A program made the translations under genes and the position numbers. From assembly GCA_947628685.1 (NCBI GenBank), contig CANRAT010000003.1, positions 1-36,348 on the forward strand: DNA of 36,348 nucleotides, written 5' to 3'. Shown here piece by piece: positions 16,932 to 24,507 of the stretch. The notes below the pieces were generated by a model. The model searched no databases, had not been told where the DNA came from, and saw only the letters and a list, made by a program, of their open reading frames with translations. This DNA comes from an uncultured Bacilli bacterium (GTDB lineage Bacteria > Bacillota_I > Bacilli_A > RF39 > UBA660). Within the stretch, counting starts at the first letter, position 1, and each line of letters opens with the position of its first letter.

Positions 16932-16960
16932 TTGACATAAGTATAAATGCTTGCTGTTAT
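16932..16960 (+). promoter_or_regulatory. Retained SNF2-type promoter in front of the SNF2 fragment
   Basis: TTGACA (16932-16937), a 17-bp spacer and TGTTAT (16955-16960). This is the counterpart of 29929-29957, with one base changed in the -10. It would transcribe the SNF2 and ffh fragments up to the hairpin at 17450. Confidence 0.5.
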
Positions 16961-16985
16961 ATATATGTTTATTTGAGGTGGTACT

Positions 16986-17150
16986 ATGGATATAGATGAA
17001 ATGCTAAAAAAGAATTGGTAATGGATTCATATACTAAAGACAAAAAATTATTTTAGAAATGTTTATTTAAGTGATGTAAGTAAATCTGGAAAATATCTTT
17101 CTTTTTCCAAATCTTTTGTTCAATCTGAAAGAAGTCATGAATACTGCAGT
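16986..17150 (+). pseudogene. 5' fragment of the SNF2 helicase gene
   Basis: These bases match the first ~167 bp of the intact gene at 29983: the start (MDIDEM), the stretch coding for VYLSDVSKSGKYLSF, and up to CATGAATACT. A lost base after codon 8 shifts the frame, and translation from the ATG stops after 11 codons (MDIDEMLKKNW). The match ends at CAGT (17147-17150), which corresponds to 30146-30149 of the intact gene. One extra base (17151) separates it from the ffh fragment. It is the left side of the duplication join and is not a functional gene. Confidence 0.9.
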
Positions 17151-17151
17151 C

Positions 17152-17443
17152 TAAAAAAATTGGGACCACTAGAGAGTTTAATTAAAATGATACCAGGTGT
17201 ACCAAAAGAGTTAAAGAGTGTTAAAATAGACTCTAAAGATATGGCACATATAGAGGCTATAATTCTTTCAATGACACCATATGAAAGAAGACATCCAGAA
17301 ATTTTAAAAGCATCTAGAAAAATTAGAATTGCTAAAGGTTCAGCAAGAAGCGTAGAAGAAGTAAATAGATTGCTTAATCAATTCGAACAAATGAAAAAAA
17401 TGATGAAAATGATGAAAAACGGAAATATGAAAATGCCATTTTA
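17152..17443 (+). repeat. Direct repeat, copy 2 (ffh tail)
   Basis: Second copy of the exact 292-bp repeat, in the same orientation as 5947-6238. Recombination between the two would remove 11,205 bp (module A, xre, SNF2 fragment) and keep an intact ffh ending in TAG. Confidence 0.97.
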
Positions 17444-17444
17444 G
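17152..17444 (+). pseudogene. ffh': 3' fragment of ffh (M domain only)
   Basis: Identical at DNA level to 5947-6238 of ffh over 292 bp. It encodes about the last 97 residues: the SRP RNA/signal-sequence-binding M-domain helices through the Met-rich tail. There is no start codon with a ribosome binding site; the first in-frame ATG is deep in the M domain. The upstream SNF2 fragment is out of frame, so no useful product is expected. The absence of any substitution in non-coding-equivalent DNA implies a recent copy or recent gene conversion. It is flanked by the SNF2 fragment on the left and by the terminator and promoter of module B on the right. Confidence 0.95.
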
Positions 17445-17449
17445 AACAC

Positions 17450-17481
17450 AAAAAAACTATTGTAAAAAAAGTAGTTTTTTT
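17450..17481 (+). terminator. Terminator upstream of module B
   Basis: Perfect 10-bp stem AAAAAAACTA (17450-17459) / TAGTTTTTTT (17472-17481) just after the ffh fragment. Its T-tract ends where the -10 box of the module B promoter begins. Confidence 0.75.
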
Positions 17482-17488
17482 GTATAAT
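17460..17488 (+). promoter_or_regulatory. Promoter of yukD-essC, module B
   Basis: TTGTAA (17460-17465), a 17-bp spacer and TATAAT (17483-17488), followed by TATAGAATA as before module A essC. The promoter is interleaved with the terminator hairpin, the loop and right arm of which lie between the -35 and -10. Confidence 0.6.
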
Positions 17489-17550
17489 ATATTTGTATAG
17501 AATAGAAGATATATTTAAAAAAACTATTTTTATGATAGGAAAGTGGTTAT

Positions 17551-17805
17551 ATGAAAGAAAATAAAATAAATGTAGAATTAATAGTTCCATGCATAGGCCA
17601 AAAGTATAATTTGTTTATACCTGTAAATAAAACTGTAGGAGAAATAATAAAAATTCTAAATAATATTATAAATGATATGACCGGTTGTTTTCCTTCAAAT
17701 AATAAACTATGTATAATGAATGTTTTTGAAAATGTGATATATGATAGTAAAACTGAAATATTAAATTCTGGTATTAAGAATGGCTCTGTTTTAGCTTTAA
17801 TATAG
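17551..17805 (+). CDS. yukD: Ubiquitin-like T7SS accessory protein YukD (module B)
   Basis: An 84-residue YukD/EsaB-type beta-grasp protein. It has an N-terminal strand (INVELIVPCIG), the segment KYNLFIPVNKTVGEIIKILN, and a C-terminal IKNGSVLALI. It aligns along its length with the module A copy at 10941 (YNIYIPVSKSINVTIELL; IKNGDKIILI) but is clearly diverged. It is the first gene of module B, with the ribosome binding site AGGAAAG ahead of ATG 17551, and stops 12 bases before essC. In module A yukD follows essC, so the gene order is rearranged between modules. Confidence 0.8.
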   Translation: MKENKINVELIVPCIGQKYNLFIPVNKTVGEIIKILNNIINDMTGCFPSNNKLCIMNVFENVIYDSKTEILNSGIKNGSVLALI

Positions 17806-17817
17806 TTGGTGATAAAA

Positions 17818-20800
17818 ATGAAAGTTATTGTAGAAAGTGAAAAAAATTTAAATATAACATCTTTGCCAGAAAGTGTTACAGGAAATTACTGGATATTAGA
17901 TAATAATTCTAAAAATTTATTAAATGTAATAGGCGAAAATGGCAAATGGGTATTAAAAAGTAATGCTGATATAAAAATAAGCGCTAATATATTAAAAGAT
18001 GATTTGGATAATATAAATTTTATAGATTCAGCTGTATTAGATGTTAATAGAATTTATTATGCAGCTAATTCAGTAACTAAGGAAAAATATATATTATATA
18101 CATTACCTAGTTATGAAAATTTTGAAAATTTACTTATAGATTATACTAAGACGAATAATATTGTAATTGGAATAGATAGCAGTTGTGATATAACGGTTAA
18201 AAATATATTATTTGAATCAAAACAATTAAGTTTCGAATATGTAAACCAAAATGGTGGAGTTTTAGTAAAAAATTTATCTAATAGAGTCAAACTATTTATT
18301 AATAATAAATTTTGTAATCAGTCATATTTAAATAGAGGTGATATTCTATTTGTTGGAGGTTTATTTATATATTTTTTTGGCACTTTAATACTTGTCAGTA
18401 ATAATAAAAATGATTTAGTTTTTAATTCTTCTAAATTAACTAAAAGAATGATGTATGAAAACCCTGATATAGATTATTCTAGTTTAATAGATAGGGAAGT
18501 ATCTTTCTTTGATAAAAGTAAATATTTTCAAAGACCACCTAGATTTAAAAGACAAATAGAAAAGAAAATATTTAACATAGATGCTCCAACGCAAAAAGAA
18601 AAACAAGATGATATGCCATTGATTTTTACTGTCGCTCCTATGCTTACTATGGGTATGATGAGTATGGTATCAGGGGCAACTGCACTCCAAAAAGTTTTGA
18701 GTGGAGAAAGTACAATAAAAGAGCAATTTCCATCCTTACTTATGTGTGGGTGCATGCTCGTTTCAATGATTTTATTCCCTTTATTTCAAAAATTTTATAC
18801 TAAACGTAAAAAAATTCAAAAAGAAAAACAAAGAAGAAAAAAGTATAAAAATTATATTGATGAAAAACGTGAAGAAATAAAAAAAGAAATAAATTATCAG
18901 AAATCAGTATTAGTTGAAAATAATTTGCCTATTGAAAATGTTAGAGATGTTATTTTAAATAAATCAAGGACACTGTGGGAAAGAAAAATAGAACACAATG
19001 ATTTTTTGGAATTAAGACTAGGCATAGGGACTAGAAAGCCTGATATAGAAATTAAATATCCGGAGGAACACTTTACACTAGATGAAGATGATTTAAAAGA
19101 TTTAATAGCAGATTTAATTAAAGAAAATAATGATTTAAAGGATGTCCCTATTACATTAAATTTTAAAGATCATAACAAAGTGGGACTTATAGTAGAAAAA
19201 AATATAACAAGAAGTTTTCTTGATAATTTAATGCTACAAATTATGGCTTTTCATGGGTATGACATGTTAAGATTAGTTATTTTAACTAATGGAGAAAATA
19301 AATCTTATTGGGAAAAATATAAAAGTATTCCTTTTTTATGGAATAATGATAAAAGTGTAAGATATTATGCATCAAATAAGGATGATGTTAACAAAATAAC
19401 TAGCATATTAATGGAAGAATATAACTATAGAAAAGAAACAAATAGTGAAAATAAAGAAATATCAAAATTTATTCCATATTATTTAGTTGTAACTGATGAT
19501 ATAGTATCTGTAAAAAATAATGTTTTTATTAGTGAAATCTTAAAAAGTGAAATTAACTTGGGATATAGTATAATTATGGTAGATAATAAATTAAACAATA
19601 TTCCTAATGAATGTAGCATGTTTATCAATGTTGCTCAAAATTCTAGTGCGATATTTACAAATGAAATGACTGAAGGTAATCAAATAATTTTTAGACCAGA
19701 TTTTGTAAACTTTTCACTAAGAAACTGTATTATTAATATAAGCAATATTCCTATGGATATAAATGGCGGTAAATTTGTATTACCTAAAAAATATGGATTT
19801 TTAGAGATGTTTGATGTTGGTAATGTCAATCAGTTAAATATTATTAATAGATGGAAAAATAATGATATAACTAATTCTTTGGAAGCACCAGTTGGAATAG
19901 ATGAGCAAGGAGAATTATTTAAATTGGATTTACACGAAAAAACTCATGGCCCACACGGACTTGTTGCAGGTATGACTGGTAGCGGTAAATCTGAATGGAT
20001 AATTACATATATTCTTTCTATGGCAATAAATTATAGTCCTGAAGAAGTGCAATTTGTTTTAATTGATTACAAAGGTGGAGGACTTGCTTTAACATTCGAT
20101 AATAGAGAAACTGGAGTTAAACTTCCACATGTTGTAGGTACTCTCACTAATTTAGATATAGTTGAGATGAATAGAAGTCTAGCAAGTATAAATAGCGAAC
20201 TTAAAAGAAGACAAAATATGTTTAAAGAGGCTCGTGAAAAATTAAATGAAAGTAGTATGGATATATATAAATATCAATCATTATATAGAGCAGGAAAGTT
20301 AGAAGAGCCTATGAGTCATTTATTTATAATAAGTGATGAGTTTGCTGAGTTAAAAAGTCAGCAGCCAGAGTTTATGGATGAACTTATTTCAGCTGCTCGT
20401 ATAGGACGTTCACTTGGAGTACATTTAATTCTTGCAACACAAAAACCTAGTGGAGTAGTTGATGATCAAATATGGTCTAACTCTAAATTTAGAGTTTGCT
20501 TAAAAGTTCAAGATAAAAGTGATTCAAACGATATGTTAAAGCGCCCTGAAGCAGCAATGCTTAAAGAAACAGGTAGATTTTATTTACAAGTAGGTTATAA
20601 TGAATTTTTCGCACTAGGACAATCGGCTTATGCAGGAATGCCGTATTATGAAAGTGATAAAAAAATTACAGTAGTTGATTCAACAGTAGATTTTATAGAT
20701 GAAATTGGTAGAGTTATTAAAAAGGGTGATTTAGAGAAAAATAATACACAGTTTGTTCATAAAGGCGAAGAACTTCCAAATATTTTAAATTATATAATTG

Positions 20801-22425
20801 ATGCAGCTAAAACTCAGAATTTAAAAATCAAACCACTTTGGCTTAGTAGTATTCCAGGAACGATATATGTTGATAAATTAAAAGAAAAATATAATTATCA
20901 AAAAGAAGATTATGTTTTAAATCCTATTGTTGGTGAATACGATGACCCACATAAACAGCAACAAAATTTATTAACAGTACCACTTAGTAAAGATGGCAAC
21001 TTCTTATTATATGGGGCAAGTGGTAGTGGAAAAGAGTTATTCTTGACAACTTTATTATATTCACTAATAACTACTTATACTCCAGATGAGGTCGGAATAT
21101 ATATATTAGATTTTGGAACAGAGGTATTAAATAATTTTACTGAAAGTTCACATGTAGGGGATGTAGTACATTCTGGTGAAGATGAAAAAATAGATAATTT
21201 GTTTAAGTATATAAAAACTGAAATAGATTTAAGAAGAAAGAAATTTTTACAATATAATGGTAGTTATGAAGATTTTATTGCAAATTCAGATAAAAAAATA
21301 CCAAATATAGTTGTAGCTATTAACTCATTTGATGTCTTTGAAGAATTATATAACAACCAAGCAGAAAAATTATACGAATTAACAAGAGAGTGTAATAAAT
21401 TTGGAATATATTTTGTACTTACTGTAAGTTCTATTAATGGAGTAAAAAGCAAATTATTGCAAACATTTAAAACAATATATTCTTTGCAACTTAACAATGA
21501 ATTTGATTATAGAAGCATTTTTGGAAATACTAACGGTGTTACTCCTTCAAAACTATATGGTAGAGGATTATTTAAGAAAGATAGGGTATTAGAATTTCAA
21601 ACTGCATTTGCTTTTGAAAGAGATGAACTTTATAAAAAAATACTTGAAATGTCAATTAAATCATTTATGAAATATAAGACAAAAATGAAACAAATACCTG
21701 TATTACCTAAAGAGGTTGAGTTTGGACATATTAACAAAGGAGAACTTGGATTTAATTTTATACCTGTTGGTCTAGTAAAGAAAGATTTAGGAATTGCTAG
21801 TATAAAACTAAAAGATGAACTTAGTTATTTAATAAGTTTTAGAGATTTTGATGAAAATGTTACATTTATCGATAAATTCTTACGTATATTAGATAGCGGT
21901 AATATGGATACAATAGTTTTTGATGCTAAATATATTTATGAAACAAACGATTTTAAAAAGATAAGATATTTAAATACAGGATATACAGGTATGTTAGAGA
22001 CATTGAATAAGTTTGTTAATGAAGTAGATGATGTTTTAAAAAATAATAAAAACAATATGAGGGCAATCAAGAATATTGGTGAAGTATTATGTGTCGTTAT
22101 AGGATTTGATAAATTTATAAGTTCATTATCTAAAGAAGATAAAGATATATTTATTAATATATTAACAAAAGCAAAAGATAATTTAAAAATTCATTTTATA
22201 TTTATAGATATTCCAGCAGGATTTAAACCTTATGAATTCGAATCTTGGTATAAATCAACGATAGATGTATCTACTGGGCTTTATATAGGTGATGGATTTG
22301 CGGAACAATATTTAATTAAACCTACAAAAGTTCTTCAAGACTATTATGCAGTTATAGGAAATAACTTTGGATATATAGTTGAAAAAGGACAAGTTAAGTT
22401 TATTAAGATAATTGAAAAAATGTAA
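17818..22425 (+). CDS. essC: T7SSb motor ATPase EssC/YukB-like (module B)
   Basis: A 1535-residue EssC paralogue with the same build as the copy at 6317: FHA-like N-terminus, two hydrophobic segments (about 265-285, 305-325) and tandem FtsK/SpoIIIE domains. Walker A GMTGSGKS starts at residue 718, Walker B HLFIISDE at 834, and a degenerate second P-loop, GASGSGKEL, at 1066. These positions are identical to module A. The first ATPase domain is highly conserved between the copies, whereas the N-terminal and C-terminal parts differ at most positions. That pattern is expected when the C-terminus adapts to different substrates. ATG 17818 is chosen with GGTGAT just upstream; in-frame TTG/GTG codons at 17806 and 17809 are less likely. 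A terminator follows. Confidence 0.93.
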   Translation: MKVIVESEKNLNITSLPESVTGNYWILDNNSKNLLNVIGENGKWVLKSNADIKISANILKDDLDNINFIDSAVLDVNRIYYAANSVTKEKYILYTLPSYENFENLLIDYTKTNNIVIGIDSSCDITVKNILFESKQLSFEYVNQNGGVLVKNLSNRVKLFINNKFCNQSYLNRGDILFVGGLFIYFFGTLILVSNNKNDLVFNSSKLTKRMMYENPDIDYSSLIDREVSFFDKSKYFQRPPRFKRQIEKKIFNIDAPTQKEKQDDMPLIFTVAPMLTMGMMSMVSGATALQKVLSGESTIKEQFPSLLMCGCMLVSMILFPLFQKFYTKRKKIQKEKQRRKKYKNYIDEKREEIKKEINYQKSVLVENNLPIENVRDVILNKSRTLWERKIEHNDFLELRLGIGTRKPDIEIKYPEEHFTLDEDDLKDLIADLIKENNDLKDVPITLNFKDHNKVGLIVEKNITRSFLDNLMLQIMAFHGYDMLRLVILTNGENKSYWEKYKSIPFLWNNDKSVRYYASNKDDVNKITSILMEEYNYRKETNSENKEISKFIPYYLVVTDDIVSVKNNVFISEILKSEINLGYSIIMVDNKLNNIPNECSMFINVAQNSSAIFTNEMTEGNQIIFRPDFVNFSLRNCIINISNIPMDINGGKFVLPKKYGFLEMFDVGNVNQLNIINRWKNNDITNSLEAPVGIDEQGELFKLDLHEKTHGPHGLVAGMTGSGKSEWIITYILSMAINYSPEEVQFVLIDYKGGGLALTFDNRETGVKLPHVVGTLTNLDIVEMNRSLASINSELKRRQNMFKEAREKLNESSMDIYKYQSLYRAGKLEEPMSHLFIISDEFAELKSQQPEFMDELISAARIGRSLGVHLILATQKPSGVVDDQIWSNSKFRVCLKVQDKSDSNDMLKRPEAAMLKETGRFYLQVGYNEFFALGQSAYAGMPYYESDKKITVVDSTVDFIDEIGRVIKKGDLEKNNTQFVHKGEELPNILNYIIDAAKTQNLKIKPLWLSSIPGTIYVDKLKEKYNYQKEDYVLNPIVGEYDDPHKQQQNLLTVPLSKDGNFLLYGASGSGKELFLTTLLYSLITTYTPDEVGIYILDFGTEVLNNFTESSHVGDVVHSGEDEKIDNLFKYIKTEIDLRRKKFLQYNGSYEDFIANSDKKIPNIVVAINSFDVFEELYNNQAEKLYELTRECNKFGIYFVLTVSSINGVKSKLLQTFKTIYSLQLNNEFDYRSIFGNTNGVTPSKLYGRGLFKKDRVLEFQTAFAFERDELYKKILEMSIKSFMKYKTKMKQIPVLPKEVEFGHINKGELGFNFIPVGLVKKDLGIASIKLKDELSYLISFRDFDENVTFIDKFLRILDSGNMDTIVFDAKYIYETNDFKKIRYLNTGYTGMLETLNKFVNEVDDVLKNNKNNMRAIKNIGEVLCVVIGFDKFISSLSKEDKDIFINILTKAKDNLKIHFIFIDIPAGFKPYEFESWYKSTIDVSTGLYIGDGFAEQYLIKPTKVLQDYYAVIGNNFGYIVEKGQVKFIKIIEKM

Positions 22426-22427
22426 AG

Positions 22428-22449
22428 TGAAAGTAACCTTTCATTTTTT
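22428..22449 (+). terminator. Terminator after module B essC
   Basis: TGAAAG (22428-22433), loop TAAC, CTTTCA (22438-22443), then six T. Confidence 0.75.
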
Positions 22450-22458
22450 CATTTTTAA

Positions 22459-22487
22459 TTGACTTTTAAATATTAGATTGATAAAAT
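22459..22487 (+). promoter_or_regulatory. Promoter of the spermidine-synthase-like gene
   Basis: TTGACT (22459-22464), a 17-bp spacer and TAAAAT (22482-22487), 15 bases before ATG 22503. Confidence 0.65.
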
Positions 22488-22502
22488 TAAAATGGTGATC
22501 CT

Positions 22503-23255
22503 ATGATAGAGTTAATAAGTAATAAAATAGTATTGGATGGCAATTATGAAATTAGAGAATATTATACAGATAATGGGATTGTAAGAACATTTTGCTCTGA
22601 TGGACAGATTCAGTCAGCAGAATATATTGATAAAGAAAAAAGAGATTTTTTAGTATTAAATTATCTTACTTTTTTTAATATACCATTTGACTTAAACCCT
22701 AACGGAAAAGATTGTTTAATGTTAGGTGGAGGAACATTAACATATCCAAGTTATTTTTTAAGAAATTTTTTTGATAAAAAAATAGATGTTGTTGAAATAG
22801 ATAAATATTGTATAGATATTGCACAAAAATACTTTTTTATTGCTGAAACTTTAAAAAAATATGATTTAAATAGAGAAAGGATTAATATAATTATTGAAGA
22901 TGCGGTTAATTATGTTGAAATTTGTAATAAAAAATATGATTACATTTTAATAGATTTATTTAAAGGTAAAAATCCACTAAAAGGTATATACAAAAAAGAT
23001 AGTTTACTTAACATAAAAAATTTGTTAAATAAAGGAGGAATCATAGTAGCAAATTACATAATGTTTAAAGAGAATAGTTATAAAGAAGATATAGAAAATT
23101 TAATTAATTTATCTAAATATTACAAAATAATTACCGATAAAGAAAATTATGATTTTCAAAATAAATTTGGGAATGTGTTTGTAATATTATCTGATAATGA
23201 AATAGTAATTCAAAATAAATATAATTATATTGAATTAGATAAGGATGTGATTTAA
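22503..23255 (+). CDS. Spermidine-synthase/SAM-methyltransferase-like protein
   Basis: A 250-residue Rossmann-fold protein of the spermidine synthase/class I methyltransferase superfamily. An N-terminal beta domain of about 60 residues (QIQSAEYID resembles the substrate-entry strand region) precedes motif I, CLMLGGGTLTYP (71-82). The acidic residue ending strand 2 is E98 in VVEID. The segment IEDAVNYV (131-138) and YDYILIDLF (145-153) complete the cofactor site. Polyamine synthases carry an acidic catalytic residue at about this last position, so D151 is a candidate, but the substrate cannot be assigned. It sits between essC and the WXG100 gene of module B, has its own promoter and no terminator hairpin of its own, and has no counterpart in module A. 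It may be cargo, or may modify a T7SS component or toxin. Confidence 0.7.
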   Translation: MIELISNKIVLDGNYEIREYYTDNGIVRTFCSDGQIQSAEYIDKEKRDFLVLNYLTFFNIPFDLNPNGKDCLMLGGGTLTYPSYFLRNFFDKKIDVVEIDKYCIDIAQKYFFIAETLKKYDLNRERINIIIEDAVNYVEICNKKYDYILIDLFKGKNPLKGIYKKDSLLNIKNLLNKGGIIVANYIMFKENSYKEDIENLINLSKYYKIITDKENYDFQNKFGNVFVILSDNEIVIQNKYNYIELDKDVI

Positions 23256-23273
23256 CATATATTAATAGACAAC

Positions 23274-23297
23274 TTTTAAATGTAGAAACATTTAAAA
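23274..23297. promoter_or_regulatory. Inverted repeat (operator candidate) before the module B WXG100 gene
   Basis: TTTTAAATGT (23274-23283) and ACATTTAAAA (23288-23297) are perfect 10-bp arms around AGAA, ending four bases before the -35 box. The half-site is shared with the palindrome at 11251-11262 of module A. Confidence 0.55.
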
Positions 23298-23301
23298 ACT
23301 G

Positions 23302-23330
23302 TTGACAATTAAATGATTTATATGTTATTA
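23302..23330 (+). promoter_or_regulatory. Promoter of the WXG100-toxin operon, module B
   Basis: A consensus -35 TTGACA (23302-23307), a 17-bp spacer and TTATTA (23325-23330) preceded by TG. This leaves a leader of about 55 bases before the GTG start at 23394. Confidence 0.65.
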
Positions 23331-23393
23331 TTGAGTAGGATACGATAATAAGTATCTATAATGGATGTCATATTGTAAGGGAAGGTGGTTTTT

Positions 23394-24011
23394 GTGGCAA
23401 TACATTGTGTAAATCCAAATACAGTTGGAACTCAAGCAGAAGAAATGTTTAATATAACAAATACAACTGGTAGAGATTTAATTAATAGTTTTAGCACAAC
23501 TATAGAAAATTTAAAAAGTCATTGGAAAGGTTCAGATGCAGTGGCAAATTTAACAGATTTATCTAAAGTTTATACTGCAGTAACAGATTTAGTAAAAAAT
23601 CTACAAAATATTATTGTTAGTGTTAATAATAATGAAGTAGTTCCAATGCAAAAACATATTGTAGCTAGTGGAGGATCTTGTACAATAGGAAACGAACTTG
23701 CTGTAACTTTAAATGGAGTTGAATCAGTTATATCTGTACCAACGGAGGCAGTAGAGAGTTGGACTGATCCAGCAATTATTGCTGATGCACAGACATTTAC
23801 TAATTTTCCAACAACATTTGAAAATTTTGTAAATGCATTGAATGAAGCGAAAAATAATTTATTGAATAATTGGTTAGATGGAGCAAACAGGGCAGATGTA
23901 GTAACAACATTTGAAAATTTCAATAACAATGTTCCAGATTATAAAAGTCAAATAACAAAAGTTAGAGATAATTTAAATATAGTTGCTGAAAATAAAAAAC
24001 AATTATTATAG
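23394..24011 (+). CDS. Fused tandem WXG100-like protein (module B)
   Basis: A 205-residue protein that looks like two WXG100 units in one chain. The first unit (about 1-80) has W-K-G at 44-46 in SHWKGSDA, at the usual helix turn. A less regular linker (about 80-140) follows. The second unit (about 140-205) has NNWLDGAN at 158-165 and a tail, TTFENFNNNVPDYKSQI, similar in pattern to the second WXG100-like protein of module A. A natural reading is that module A's two separate genes correspond to this one fused gene. GTG 23394 is chosen because GGGAAGGTGG ends five bases before it; the GTG at 23385 is inside that site. It opens the operon that includes the ART toxin. A secreted single-chain dimer is inferred. 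Confidence 0.75.
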   Translation: MAIHCVNPNTVGTQAEEMFNITNTTGRDLINSFSTTIENLKSHWKGSDAVANLTDLSKVYTAVTDLVKNLQNIIVSVNNNEVVPMQKHIVASGGSCTIGNELAVTLNGVESVISVPTEAVESWTDPAIIADAQTFTNFPTTFENFVNALNEAKNNLLNNWLDGANRADVVTTFENFNNNVPDYKSQITKVRDNLNIVAENKKQLL

Positions 24012-24023
24012 GATTTATTTGAG

Positions 24024-24052
24024 ACAAGATGATTTAAATATCGTCTTGTTTT
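24024..24052 (+). promoter_or_regulatory. RNA hairpin between the WXG100 gene and toxin genes (module B)
   Basis: ACAAGATGAT (24024-24033) / ATCGTCTTGT (24040-24049), with one G-U pair and a 6-base loop, followed by TTTAGG. It has only a short T-tract, so it may be a leaky terminator or processing site. It is placed exactly as the hairpins at 11901-11962 of module A. Confidence 0.6.
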
Positions 24053-24078
24053 AGGATTTAGTGTAGGAGGTGCATCAA

Positions 24079-24477
24079 ATGTCATTAATTGTAGCAACTT
24101 TAGTTGTTGGTGGAGCTTTAACCGCTATTGGAATAGGAGGAGGCATTTGGTACGCCAGTACGGAAGATGATAGAGCAAGAGAACGAATTAAGCAATTAGA
24201 AGCTGAAAATGAATCGCTTAATTTTGCAGTAGATTATGTAAGTAACATAAATAACAAACTTAATAGTGCAAAAGATTATTTAAATCAAGCAAAAAAAGAT
24301 TTTCAAAACGGTGGTCATGTTTTAGATGGAGTTCCTTTAGCGGATACGGAATTTACATCTTGTATTAATAAAATAAATGGAGCAATAACGAATGCTACAA
24401 ATCTTATAAATGATTTTAACGCTACGATTGATCAGAATAAAAAAGAAATAAGTAAGGAACAAGAAAAGTTAAAATAA
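24079..24477 (+). CDS. Helical LXG-toxin-associated protein with N-terminal membrane segment (module B)
   Basis: A 132-residue protein. Residues about 3-27 (LIVATLVVGGALTAIGIGGG) form a hydrophobic helix, which may be a membrane anchor or the glycine-zipper-like end of a helical bundle. The rest is coiled coil (ARERIKQLEAENESLN; NATNLINDFNATIDQNKKEI). A central DFQNGGHVLDGVPLADTEF matches the pattern in the module A protein at 11976, which has no hydrophobic N-terminus. ATG 24079 is used with TAGGAGG upstream; GTG 24070 overlaps that site. Position directly before the ART toxin points to a Lap/YwqH-like toxin partner, an inference from context. Confidence 0.68.
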   Translation: MSLIVATLVVGGALTAIGIGGGIWYASTEDDRARERIKQLEAENESLNFAVDYVSNINNKLNSAKDYLNQAKKDFQNGGHVLDGVPLADTEFTSCINKINGAITNATNLINDFNATIDQNKKEISKEQEKLK

Positions 24478-24507
24478 TTAAAGTTTTAGCAAAAAGGAGT
24501 GAATTGT

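Larger units (their letters stand above)
16620..17150. repeat. Diverged duplicate of the xre - SNF2 5' region, copy 1
   Basis: This stretch aligns with about 29735-30149: the xre coding region, the TTGACA promoter, the TTTGAGGTGG ribosome binding site and the first ~165 bases of the SNF2 gene. It shows scattered substitutions, small indels and a deletion of the operator part in copy 2. The left copy keeps xre, and the right copy keeps SNF2. Confidence 0.9.

Noticed and set aside
5947..17443. Pure assembly artefact as the cause of the ffh repeat
   Set aside because: Not excluded, but the independent, diverged xre-SNF2 duplicate fits the same duplication boundaries, which an assembly error would not produce. 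Order of modules should still be confirmed with long reads.
17160..17444. Second ffh-like gene encoding an M-domain-only protein
   Set aside because: The frame has no start codon with a ribosome binding site, the upstream SNF2 fragment is out of frame, and the DNA is an exact copy of the ffh end; it is best read as a duplication fragment.
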